A stretch of DNA of 44,823 nucleotides, taken from positions 1 through 44,823 of the forward strand of contig CAIKZJ010000438.1 in NCBI GenBank assembly GCA_903831845.1. Reading direction: 5' to 3'. The notes under the pieces are model-generated. The model searched no databases. It had not been told where the DNA came from and worked only from the letters and a program-made list of their open reading frames with translations. The stretch is from an uncultured Ignavibacteriota bacterium (lineage in GTDB: Bacteria > Bacteroidota > Ignavibacteria > Tepidaquicellales > Tepidaquicellaceae). Both the position numbers and the translations under genes were made by a program. This document shows, piece by piece, positions 34,149-41,944 of the stretch. How positions within the stretch are numbered: the first letter of the stretch is position 1; each line of letters starts with the position of its first letter.

Positions 34149-35390
34149 ATGAAAAAAACAATCTTCTCTTTAGTGTATCTTTTAATCATCAACAGTTTCT
34201 TTTTTGTTGATGACGGCATTTGCCAGTGGGTACAATCGTCAAACGGACTGGGAACGGATAAGTATATAAATTGTCTGGTTTCCAACGGGGGTAATATCTT
34301 TGCCGGAACTTGGGGTTCGGGGGTATTTGTATCCTCTAACAACGGAGCAAACTGGAGTGCTGCCAACAGCGGTTTGTCCAATCTGTTGGTATTTTCGCTT
34401 GCGGCATCGAATAATAATATATTTGCCGGAACCGAGTCAAAGATATACAAATCGATAAATAACGGAGGAAGCTGGTCTTTATCCGCAAACGGAATGGGTA
34501 ATACCGGGGTTAATGCAATTTTTTTTTCAGGTACGGATTTGTTTGCGGGAACAAACAACGGGATATATATGTCAACTGACTACGGGACTTCATGGATTCC
34601 AAAAAACAACGCATTAACCAGTGGTATAATAAGGGCCTTCGCGGTATCAGGAAGCAATATTTTTGCAGGGTCTTACAGCGGCGGGGTTTACAAGTCTACA
34701 AATAACGGAGGCAGCTGGACAGCCGTAAACAGCGGTCTGACAAACTTAAACGTTATGTCGTTCTCCGTTTCGGGGACCCGAATTTTTGCGGGGACGGCGG
34801 GAGGAATATTCGTATCAACCAATAACGGCGCGGCCTGGTCCGCAGTAAACAGCGGAATAACAAATTCAGTCTGTTATACATTTGCACTGACAGGAGTTAA
34901 TCTGTTTGCGGGAACAGACATTATACCGTCCGGCGGCAGCATATTCCTTACCACGAATAACGGATCAAACTGGACACAGATGAACCAGGGATTTGCCACT
35001 ACGCCTTTGGTTTCTTCTTTGCTGATATCAAACGGCTACCTGATAGCGGGAACGGGCGGAAGTTCAGTGTGGAGGCGTCCGCTTTCGGAAATGATAGGTA
35101 TCCGAAATACCGGCACAGAAATTCCGGAATCATTTTCACTTTCACAAAACTATCCGAACCCGTTCAATCCGAATACGATAATAGGTTTTCAGATACCGGT
35201 CAGCGTAAATACAGTTTTAAAGGTCTACGATATAACAGGCAAGGAAGTCGCAGCATTAGTAAACCAGTCGTTAAAACCCGGAAGTTATGAAGTGACGTTT
35301 GACGGCAGCAACTTACCGTCCGGAATTTATTTCTACAGTTTAACAGCCGGAAAATATTCGGAAACCAAAAAATTAACCTTATTAAAATGA
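34149..35390 (+). CDS. T9SS-exported seven-bladed propeller, first of a tandem pair
   Basis: 413 aa. Signal peptide MKKTIFSLVYLLIINSFFFV. Seven blades of about 40 residues follow, with consensus VxSLAVSGxNIFAGTxxGGV then YxSTNNGxxWTAVNSGL; the seventh is degenerate (GTGGSSVWRRPLSEM). The sorting domain is SQNYPNPFNPNTIIGF ... TKKLTLLK. The last codons overlap the next gene by ATGA, so the two are translationally coupled. The paralogue shares signal peptide, blade type and the VWRR closing phrase. Surface or secreted, ligand unknown. Confidence 0.92.
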   Translation: MKKTIFSLVYLLIINSFFFVDDGICQWVQSSNGLGTDKYINCLVSNGGNIFAGTWGSGVFVSSNNGANWSAANSGLSNLLVFSLAASNNNIFAGTESKIYKSINNGGSWSLSANGMGNTGVNAIFFSGTDLFAGTNNGIYMSTDYGTSWIPKNNALTSGIIRAFAVSGSNIFAGSYSGGVYKSTNNGGSWTAVNSGLTNLNVMSFSVSGTRIFAGTAGGIFVSTNNGAAWSAVNSGITNSVCYTFALTGVNLFAGTDIIPSGGSIFLTTNNGSNWTQMNQGFATTPLVSSLLISNGYLIAGTGGSSVWRRPLSEMIGIRNTGTEIPESFSLSQNYPNPFNPNTIIGFQIPVSVNTVLKVYDITGKEVAALVNQSLKPGSYEVTFDGSNLPSGIYFYSLTAGKYSETKKLTLLK

Positions 35391-37456
35391 AGAAGTCAAC
35401 CATTTTTTTTGTGTTTGCATTAATTTTCAATTGTTCGCTGATAGTTGATAACGGCTTCAGCCAGTGGGTTCAGACGGGTCCGAACGGCGGGATAACTTTT
35501 ACACTGGTTGCCTCGGGACCCAATATGTATGCAGGAACAGTCAGCGGAGTATTTCTTTCGACAAATAACGGAACAGACTGGTTCCCGAGAAACAGCGGGC
35601 TGCCCAACAAAACCGTAAGCTCGCTTGTGTTTTCGGGAACGAACCTTTTCGCTGGAACCAAAGGCAACGGAATATATCTATCTACAAACGGAGGTACAAA
35701 CTGGAGCGCTGTAAACAGCGGTTTGACGAGCCAGGATATAAACTCTCTTGCGGTTTCGGGATCAAATCTTTTTGCTGGCACTACTTTGGGCGGGGTATTC
35801 CGTTCAACCAATAACGGGGCAAACTGGACATCGACGGGTTTAGCTCAGAACGTCAGCACGCTCGTGTTTTCAGGAACTAACCTGTTTGCCGGCACGGTGA
35901 GCGGAGGCATATTCATTTCTTCGAATTACGGCGCTAACTGGGTATCGGCCGGGCTTACGACACAAATTATACTTTCTCTTGCGGTTTCGGGATCAAATCT
36001 TTTTGCAGGTACATACGGAGGCGGTGTATATATGTCCTCAAACAACGGCAGTTCCTGGAATCAGGCTGGATTATCGCCGCAATATGTTTACTCGCTTGCA
36101 GTATCCGGATCAAAATTGTTTGCAGGAGTTTCAAACGGGGTATATTTAACGACAAATAACGGCACCAACTGGTCTTCAGCCGGTTTAACGGGACAGACAG
36201 TCTACGGATTGACATTTTCGGGAATGAACCTGTTTGCGGGTACATTAAGCGGGATCTACTATACGACGAATAACGGCTCTAACTGGACCGCTGCAAGTAA
36301 CGGTTTAACATGTCAGTCAATATTGGCGCTTTCGTCTTCGGAAGCAAATATATTTGCGGGAACTGACGGTAACGGTATTTACAAATCAACGGATTACGGT
36401 TCAAGCTGGACAAATATCAGTACGGGACTGACGAATCAATCCATTACGGCAATTGCAGTTTCGGGAACAAATCTTTTTGCGGGTACTTACAGCGCCGGCG
36501 TATATTTATCGGTTAATTCGGGCGCAAGCTGGAATGCCGTAAATACGGGTTTAACCAATTTTTATATAACTTCACTGGCGGTTTCCGGAACAAATATTTT
36601 AGTCGGCACTCACAGCGGAGGGGTGTTCATATCTTCGAATAACGGCACGGGCTGGACCGCGGTTAATAGCGGACTTACATCCTTAAGCGTCAACACACTA
36701 ACAATTTCCGGAAGCAATATTTTTGCAGGTACTCTTCAGGGAATATATTTATCAACAAATACCGGCAGCAGCTGGTCATTAAAAGGATTAACAACTCAAT
36801 CAGTCACTTCCACAGCCGTATCGGGAAGCAATATTTTCGCAGGCACGGAGTCCGGCGGAGTGTTTTTATCCACGAACAACGGAGCCAACTGGACTGCTGT
36901 CAATAACGGATTAGTATATTTGCATATATACTCGCTTATTGTCTCGGGGACCGTCATTTTTGCCGGCACCGACGGCGGAACATTCATGTCTACAGACAAC
37001 GGAACTTCCTGGCTTAACAAGAATCAGGGATTCCAATTTGTTACGCGTGTAAATTCCCTGCTGATCACAAACAATAAGATTTTCGGAGGAACCGGTTCAA
37101 ATTCAGTATGGAGACGCAGTTTGTCCGAGATACAAATCGGAATTAAGCAGATCTCGGGAAACATTCCTTTGTCGTACTCCTTATCGCAAAACTATCCGAA
37201 TCCGTTTAACCCCGGAACAATAATCCGTTTTAGCATACCCTCATTGCCGACAATGCGCATTACGGGCGGCAACACGGTCAGGCTAAAAGTATTCGATATA
37301 ACGGGACGCGAAATACAGACGCTGATAGACGAACCTCTCGCCCCGGGAACGTATGAAACATATTTCGACGGCTCGGCATTGCCGACAGGCGTATATATTT
37401 ACAGACTTACTGCAAACGGTTTTACGGAAACGAAGAAAATGATGTACGTCAAATAG
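35387..37456 (+). CDS. T9SS-exported fourteen-blade propeller, second of a tandem pair
   Basis: 689 aa. Signal peptide MKKSTIFFVFALIFNCSLIV. Fourteen repeats of 38-41 residues can be counted between residues 32 and 585, thirteen with the full SGxNLFAGT...STNNGxxW pattern and a last degenerate one (FGGTGSNSVWRRSLSEI). That is twice the number in the upstream paralogue and suits two seven-bladed propellers in a row. A sorting domain follows (SQNYPNPFNPGTIIRF ... KKMMYVK) with an insert SLPTMRITGGNT. Blades 3 and 5 share an identical 32-nt stretch (35744-35775 and 35975-36006), pointing to recent internal duplication. It starts within the stop of the upstream gene (ATGA). Confidence 0.93.
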   Translation: MKKSTIFFVFALIFNCSLIVDNGFSQWVQTGPNGGITFTLVASGPNMYAGTVSGVFLSTNNGTDWFPRNSGLPNKTVSSLVFSGTNLFAGTKGNGIYLSTNGGTNWSAVNSGLTSQDINSLAVSGSNLFAGTTLGGVFRSTNNGANWTSTGLAQNVSTLVFSGTNLFAGTVSGGIFISSNYGANWVSAGLTTQIILSLAVSGSNLFAGTYGGGVYMSSNNGSSWNQAGLSPQYVYSLAVSGSKLFAGVSNGVYLTTNNGTNWSSAGLTGQTVYGLTFSGMNLFAGTLSGIYYTTNNGSNWTAASNGLTCQSILALSSSEANIFAGTDGNGIYKSTDYGSSWTNISTGLTNQSITAIAVSGTNLFAGTYSAGVYLSVNSGASWNAVNTGLTNFYITSLAVSGTNILVGTHSGGVFISSNNGTGWTAVNSGLTSLSVNTLTISGSNIFAGTLQGIYLSTNTGSSWSLKGLTTQSVTSTAVSGSNIFAGTESGGVFLSTNNGANWTAVNNGLVYLHIYSLIVSGTVIFAGTDGGTFMSTDNGTSWLNKNQGFQFVTRVNSLLITNNKIFGGTGSNSVWRRSLSEIQIGIKQISGNIPLSYSLSQNYPNPFNPGTIIRFSIPSLPTMRITGGNTVRLKVFDITGREIQTLIDEPLAPGTYETYFDGSALPTGVYIYRLTANGFTETKKMMYVK

Positions 37457-37486
37457 ATAAATAAAACATATCAGTAGAGTTTACTG

Positions 37487-37508
37487 TATATACTGATTTC
37501 AGTATATA
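37487..37508. terminator. palindrome between convergent genes, weak terminator candidate
   Basis: TATATACTGA, TT, TCAGTATATA: a perfect 10-bp dyad 30 bp past the fourteen-blade gene and before the minus-strand lipoprotein gene. AT-rich, with only short T runs after it. Confidence 0.4.
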
Positions 37509-37540
37509 ATTTCGCTTTTAAGATCTGAATTTATTCAGTT

Positions 37541-37984
37541 TTATTTTTTCTTTTTATATGTCAGTGTATTTCCCCTGCCGGTGATAGATAACTCTAGTTT
37601 TGAGTCGCTGACGTTTACAACAAAGAAGCATCTGTTGCCCTCGGGATCGTAAACGGTTATGTATTTTCCGTCCGGTTTTGCCTTTGCGTTTATATTTGCT
37701 AGGCAGGAATCTCCCATTGCGAATTTAAACGTATCTGTTTTTTCTCCTTCGTACATTTCAATCCAGTTATTACCCTTAACCTGAACCTTCGACATCGCGT
37801 CATCAGTTGAAATCCATACCCCTTCGAGAACAGTATTCTTAATTTCGTTTTCTTTTACAGTTTCTTTTTTTACCTCTGTATCTTTTGCGGACGTTGTTTG
37901 TTTCTCCGTATTCCTGCCGCATGAAATTATTAAAATCGAAATTATCGCAGTAAAAACAATTGCCGGAATATTTAATTTTTTCAC
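37541..37984 (-). CDS. small lipoprotein, unknown function
   Basis: 147 aa from the GTG at 37984, which gives a standard lipoprotein signal (KKLNIPAIVFTAIISILIISC, Cys22). An in-frame TTG at 38023 lies inside the upstream gene and would add a non-signal-like N-terminus, so GTG is preferred. A charged linker (residues 25-50) leads into a small beta-rich domain (LEGVWISTDDAMSKVQVKG ... GKYITVYDPEGNRCFFVV) resembling lipocalin-like 'amount of deviation' domains; I do not name a family. It lies 19 bp behind the next lipoprotein gene and is probably co-transcribed with it. More AT-rich than the central genes. Confidence 0.72.
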   Translation of the reverse strand: MKKLNIPAIVFTAIISILIISCGRNTEKQTTSAKDTEVKKETVKENEIKNTVLEGVWISTDDAMSKVQVKGNNWIEMYEGEKTDTFKFAMGDSCLANINAKAKPDGKYITVYDPEGNRCFFVVNVSDSKLELSITGRGNTLTYKKKK

Positions 37985-38003
37985 TTGTATTGTAATTAAA
38001 AGT

Positions 38004-38723
38004 TTATTGTTTAATGTAGTCAATTAAAGTATAGACGCTTTCGCCATTCGGGCCGTTGGTTTTTAACACAGTAGCCTTGAATTTACCTGTCAATTCAGGA
38101 TTTCCCTCTCCTGTGCCCCATTTTTTTGGTGATGCGTGAACATCGCCCGACCACCCGGAACCTGCCGAATATACGTTAACGTATGCGGTGAATTTGTCGC
38201 CGCCGATATCGTTCATTTTATCCACTTGCGAAAATGTAAACGCTTCGCCGTCAGCCTGTGGAATAAAGTAGTAGCCGTTTTTGTATTTAAATTCGCCAGT
38301 CGATTTATGGCCGCTGAAATTCCTGCCGAAATATTTTTTAATCGAAGCTGAGATATGTTCCTCCTTAATCTTCGAGTTAAGGTTGTCGACTTTTTCAAAC
38401 TTACTTAAATTGTTTTTATAATTATGAAGCACTCCAAAGTTAATTAATTCTTCATCGGCAATTTTTCCGCTTTCAAATGGCATCAAACCAACTTCTGAAA
38501 AATTGCTGAAAAAGATGTTCATTTTCTTTTGCTCTTCGGAAGTGAGTTTTACTTCCTTTGTATCGACTTTATCCTTTGAAGATGTATTTTCCTTTGGAGC
38601 ATTATTCGTAGTGATGTTTTCTTTTTTTTCTCCGACGGTTTTTTCCGTTTCGGATTTACACGAAAAGAAGACGAATGAAATAAGGCTGATTAAAACTGCG
38701 AAGGAGACGATAGATTTTTTCAT
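38004..38723 (-). CDS. lipoprotein, unknown function
   Basis: 239 aa. The signal peptide ends VFFSC (Cys22). A K/E/T/N-rich linker of about 40 residues spaces it from the membrane. The folded part (about 65-239) contains GVLHNYKNN, ASIKKYFGRNF and FIPQADGEAFTFSQVDKM; it resembles no family I can name. It heads a two-gene lipoprotein unit with the gene at 37541. The start ATG has no clear Shine-Dalgarno. Composition is AT-rich with many AAA and GAA codons, unlike the carAB/typA region. Confidence 0.78.
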   Translation of the reverse strand: MKKSIVSFAVLISLISFVFFSCKSETEKTVGEKKENITTNNAPKENTSSKDKVDTKEVKLTSEEQKKMNIFFSNFSEVGLMPFESGKIADEELINFGVLHNYKNNLSKFEKVDNLNSKIKEEHISASIKKYFGRNFSGHKSTGEFKYKNGYYFIPQADGEAFTFSQVDKMNDIGGDKFTAYVNVYSAGSGWSGDVHASPKKWGTGEGNPELTGKFKATVLKTNGPNGESVYTLIDYIKQ

Positions 38724-39044
38724 AGTAAGTTAATTAGTTGTAAAAACTTTAATTTACAAACTTACTGAAATGCTGAATTAATCTAAATGGATTTAAATTG
38801 TAATATTTTATAGCATGACTTCCCGGCCTTCTTTTGGTATGATTTATAGTCAATCAGACTCTTCGTATTTAAGTCCTTTCAAATCTTAAACATCGGCGTT
38901 TAAAAGTACGATAAACTGAACTGAAGCCGTAAAATGCGAAATCACTATTCAAAGATATTTCCCTGTTATATTTTCACAATACTCCCAGATTGTTTTTTCG
39001 TTTTCGGGGGTATAATAGCGGTCATCGGGTTTTTCTATTTTACA
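38724..39044. other. gap without recognisable features
   Basis: 321 AT-rich bases between the lipoprotein start and the stop of the SDR gene. I saw no gene, strong hairpin or repeat. An 84-codon plus-strand frame starting at 38934 runs into the SDR gene antisense and looks spurious. Confidence 0.6.
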
Positions 39045-39815
39045 CTAATTGTCAAAGAATTCACCTGTAATGTTTTCTACCTCGGGGGATGTAGCCAGAA
39101 AAATACTTGCAGCAGCTCCTTTAGACGGTTTATCCATAAAGAACAAAGCAATTTTGAAAATCATATTTGTTATAAATCCTTTATCTGAATCCTGCCCGAA
39201 GTTCGTGGCAACAGCTCCCGGGTGCGTTGCATTAACGGTGATATTTTTAATTCCCTTATCTGCTAATTGTTTTGCCATATACCTGGTTATCCAGATAAGA
39301 TACAGTTTCGATAATCCGTATGCTCTCGCCGGAGAGTATTTTTTTTCTGATTGTACATCGCCCAGATCAGGCCTGCCTCCCCGTCTGTGCATTGCAGAAG
39401 ACAGGTTGATTATTCTTGCGGAAGAACTTTTTAACAAATCATCCGTCAACGACTTCATCAGAAGAAACGGAGCAAAGAGATTCAGCGTCATAGTCTTTTC
39501 GAGCCCATCCCCCGTAACTTCTCTTTGTTTGTTGAGGAACGCCCCCGCGTTGTTTATTAAAACATCCAGCCTGTCGTACCGTCTCTTAAATTCATCCGCC
39601 ATGTTTTTCACTTCAGAAAGAGAAAATAAATCAGCAGTTATAATATCGACGTTGTTATTACCCGAAGCATTTTTAATCTCCCGGGCGACGGTTTGTAATT
39701 TAGTATTATTACGCCCGTGTATAATGACGTGATGTCCGTTATTGGCCAAAGCCAGAGCAATTTCCTTCCCTATACCCTGCGTAGCACCCGTGATCAGAAC
39801 AATTTTGCTTTTCAT
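39045..39815 (-). CDS. short-chain dehydrogenase/reductase, retinol-dehydrogenase-like
   Basis: 256 aa Rossmann-fold SDR. TGATQGIG (9-16) binds the dinucleotide, HGRN suggests NADP preference, and INNAG (87-91) is the structural motif. Ser139/140 in INLSSAMHRRG and Tyr166-x-x-x-Lys170 in AYGLSK are the catalytic residues. The layout, with VNATHPGAVATNFG, is that of the RDH/WW-oxidoreductase-like SDRs. It would reduce or oxidise a carbonyl or alcohol; substrate unknown. AAGG precedes the ATG. It is divergent from a MerR regulator with an operator-like dyad between, so it is probably that regulator's target. Confidence 0.92.
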   Translation of the reverse strand: MKSKIVLITGATQGIGKEIALALANNGHHVIIHGRNNTKLQTVAREIKNASGNNNVDIITADLFSLSEVKNMADEFKRRYDRLDVLINNAGAFLNKQREVTGDGLEKTMTLNLFAPFLLMKSLTDDLLKSSSARIINLSSAMHRRGGRPDLGDVQSEKKYSPARAYGLSKLYLIWITRYMAKQLADKGIKNITVNATHPGAVATNFGQDSDKGFITNMIFKIALFFMDKPSKGAAASIFLATSPEVENITGEFFDN

Positions 39816-39884
39816 TTTGTAACCTTCTTTATATTGTTAATTAGTTTGCTTTTAACAAAAATATGCTATAAATTTACAACACGC

Positions 39885-39908
39885 AAGTATAGACTATACT
39901 CTATACTT
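39885..39908. promoter_or_regulatory. operator-like dyad between SDR and MerR genes
   Basis: AAGTATAG, 8 bp, CTATACTT: perfect 8-bp arms, with a further CTATAC-type half-site inside (AGTATAGACTATACTCTATA). It is centred in the 119-bp divergent gap, 26 bp before the merR ATG and 69 bp before the SDR ATG. Dyads of this length lie between -35 and -10 in MerR-family promoters. Confidence 0.65.
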
Positions 39909-39934
39909 TAATTTTTTAAAAAATAAATTTTCCG

Positions 39935-40306
39935 ATGCTGATAAACGAATTATCGAAAAAAACGGGGATTTCAATACATACCATCAGGTTTTACGAGAAT
40001 TTAGGTCTGATTAAGGGAATTGCCGACGAAAACATAAAAACCAACAATTACAAAAATTATGACGATGGCGCCGTTGAGCGGCTGGAGATAATAATTGACG
40101 CAAAAGAGGTAGGTTTCACTCTGGCGGAAATAAGAAAACTTCTCGACAGCTGGTATGGCAGCACGAGTTCAAGGGCGGAGCAGGTTGAAATGTTCAAAGC
40201 GAAGATAGAGGAAATTGAAGGCAAGATCCGTCATTTCAAACAAGTGAAAAAGCGTCTTGAGAAAGTAAAAAAAGAACTTGAAAGCGGGGAATGCCGTCCT
40301 GACTGA
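39935..40306 (+). CDS. MerR-family transcriptional regulator
   Basis: 123 aa. The N-terminal winged helix is typical (LINELSKKTGISIHTIRFYENLGLI ... NYKNYDDGAVERLEII, EVGFTLAEIRKLL). A long coiled-coil dimerisation helix follows (VEMFKAKIEEIEGKIRHFKQVKKRL) and ends GECRPD. Only one Cys is present, near the C-terminus, so a metal-binding pair is absent and a thiol or metal sensor of the CueR/ZntR type is unlikely. Effector unknown. Likely autoregulated through the dyad at 39885-39908 together with the divergent SDR gene. Confidence 0.92.
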   Translation: MLINELSKKTGISIHTIRFYENLGLIKGIADENIKTNNYKNYDDGAVERLEIIIDAKEVGFTLAEIRKLLDSWYGSTSSRAEQVEMFKAKIEEIEGKIRHFKQVKKRLEKVKKELESGECRPD

Positions 40307-40385
40307 TCATCATGTTGATAGTGTGAAAAATCTTTCCGAGTTATTAAAGTGATTGCGGAAAGACCGCAGGTTTATCGATGAAAAT

Positions 40386-40418
40386 AAAAATCCCGACTGT
40401 ACAAAATCGGGATTTTTT
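40386..40418. terminator. bidirectional Rho-independent terminator
   Basis: AAAAATCCCGA, 10-nt loop, TCGGGATTTTTT, between the merR stop and the stop of the convergent gene at 40472. A-run and T-run on either side suit both directions. Confidence 0.9.
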
Positions 40419-40471
40419 AATAGCTTAATATTTTAATAGTTTTTTTCCGTCTGTGCAAACCTGTCCGGAAT

Positions 40472-41548
40472 TTATCTTTGCTTCGTGATAATTACCGTAA
40501 AGAACCCGCTGTTATCTCCTGAGCTGCCGATTGCGTCATAGCAATGAATTTTCATTTTCTTGCCTGTGCCTTTATAATGCACAGAATAATTATGACTTTC
40601 GGTATACGGTATCGTCGAGCCTTTAATCTGGTGCATAGATTTATCGTCGAAAAGCAGCTGTCCCCATGGTTCAGGATTCGGGCAGCGCCATTTAATATAG
40701 CAATAACAGGCGTCGACTCCTTCAGGGTTCTTGGTATCCCAGTCACTGACAGTGCCTGATGCTTCAATCAGATAATCGGCTCCGTCTTCGAGAATATCGC
40801 TTGTATATACGATTTCAGGTTTTGCGTTCGAGACTTTCAGGGTCTGACTTTCAAGAGTTTTCGGACATTCGCATTTAGGGCTTATATCCTCAATCCTTAG
40901 TTTTTCGGTATTTATTCTGTATATATAAATATCCCCGTAATTATGTTTGAGGGGATCGAACATATTTTCCGTCAGTCCTATGGGATGCAGGAAAACGCTC
41001 TCTTCGTCGGCTTTGGATTCAATTATCACATCCGTCACCATTCCGAGATTTTTGATAACATCATCCACATAGGCGACATGTTTAGGTTTGCCTTCTTTGC
41101 GGTAAATGACAACATCGCCCGGCCTGACATCTCCCCAGGTCAGGTTTTCTCTTGGATTGTATATTTTCTCGCCGAACCAGACAAGAAGTTTATCTTCAAA
41201 CTCGGTAGCGTTCCAGGTCATCGGTCCTTTATTAAAAAGTTTTTCAAAAACGCGGCCGGCGCAGTTAGAGGTCCATGTAGGCGGAGCAATCCTTTTATAA
41301 TTATATCCGTCATAATTTTTATCCTCGCTGCTTAGCTGCTTGGGTATGTCTTCTTGCTTAAAATCATTACATGCTATCTGAAGCGTCACTTCCGAAGTCC
41401 ATGTGCCGTTTCCATCCGCTCTCGGGCCGGATATCCTGAATACTTTATCGCATCGGCTGTCTTTTCCGGGATCTTTCTGAGGGTAAGCGCTTCCTGATAA
41501 AAGCTGGAGAAAAAGAATAAACAAAAGGGGTTTGACAATTGAATTCAT
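40472..41548 (-). CDS. secreted NlpC/P60- or CHAP-like cysteine peptidase candidate with C-terminal beta domain
   Basis: 358 aa. Signal peptide MNSIVKPLLFILFLQLLSGS, cleaved near AYPQ. Residues about 88-200 look like a papain-like amidase: Cys96 in TWTSNCAGRVFEKL and His157 in GDVVIYRKEGKPKHVAYVDDV, with the GDV-V-hydrophobic strand that precedes the His in NlpC/P60 and CHAP domains. The C-terminal 120 residues (ILEDGADYLIEASGTVSDWD ... KKMKIHCYDAIGSSGDNSGFFTVII) look like a beta sandwich resembling PA-IL-type lectin or wall-binding modules. No sorting domain. AGGAG precedes the ATG. Substrate could be peptidoglycan or a foreign wall; activity is not established. Confidence 0.7.
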   Translation of the reverse strand: MNSIVKPLLFILFLQLLSGSAYPQKDPGKDSRCDKVFRISGPRADGNGTWTSEVTLQIACNDFKQEDIPKQLSSEDKNYDGYNYKRIAPPTWTSNCAGRVFEKLFNKGPMTWNATEFEDKLLVWFGEKIYNPRENLTWGDVRPGDVVIYRKEGKPKHVAYVDDVIKNLGMVTDVIIESKADEESVFLHPIGLTENMFDPLKHNYGDIYIYRINTEKLRIEDISPKCECPKTLESQTLKVSNAKPEIVYTSDILEDGADYLIEASGTVSDWDTKNPEGVDACYCYIKWRCPNPEPWGQLLFDDKSMHQIKGSTIPYTESHNYSVHYKGTGKKMKIHCYDAIGSSGDNSGFFTVIITKQR

Positions 41549-41944
41549 AGTTCACTCCTACAAAAAAATAATTTTCCAACAAACTAAATATTAGGCATGA
41601 GAATATCAAGAGGCCATCGAAGATTGCTTTAATCCGTTTAAAAATGCAGAGAATTGAAAATCAGCAAAAGGCATGAATAATTTACAGGTTATATCGAATA
41701 CCATAAAACCCGTTAAAAAGCAGCCGGTTAACATTATCCCGGTAAATAATTTCAGGAGACCTGCATGTTATTATGCGTCGAATTATAAGCGGGATATTCT
41801 GCCCTGTCCGTAAAACTATGTTTTAGCGTGATTTAAACCGGTAAAAAAACACGCCGTAAATATTAAAATAATCAATCAACTTTTTTAAACAAAATCTGTT
41901 CTAAAAATATAAATAGTATTCTTAATAATTATTGTAGAATCGGT
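41549..41944. other. divergent gap, no gene
   Basis: 396 AT-rich bases. A seven-codon frame (41765-41788, MLLCVEL) has a good AGGAG 6 nt upstream but nothing else in its favour. A small GCGTG/CACGC dyad lies near 41828-41854. I see no clear promoter boxes or repeats. Confidence 0.5.

Noticed and set aside
38934-39188. 84-codon plus-strand ORF
   Set aside because: Overlaps the SDR gene antisense for more than half its length and has no ribosome-binding site.
39049-39732. 227-codon plus-strand frame antisense to the SDR gene
   Set aside because: The SDR gene on the other strand has all catalytic motifs; the frame is a by-product of its codon composition.
41765-41788. Seven-codon ORF with AGGAG upstream
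   Set aside because: Too short to support from sequence, no attenuator hairpins or regulatory codon run, and 150 bp from the next gene.
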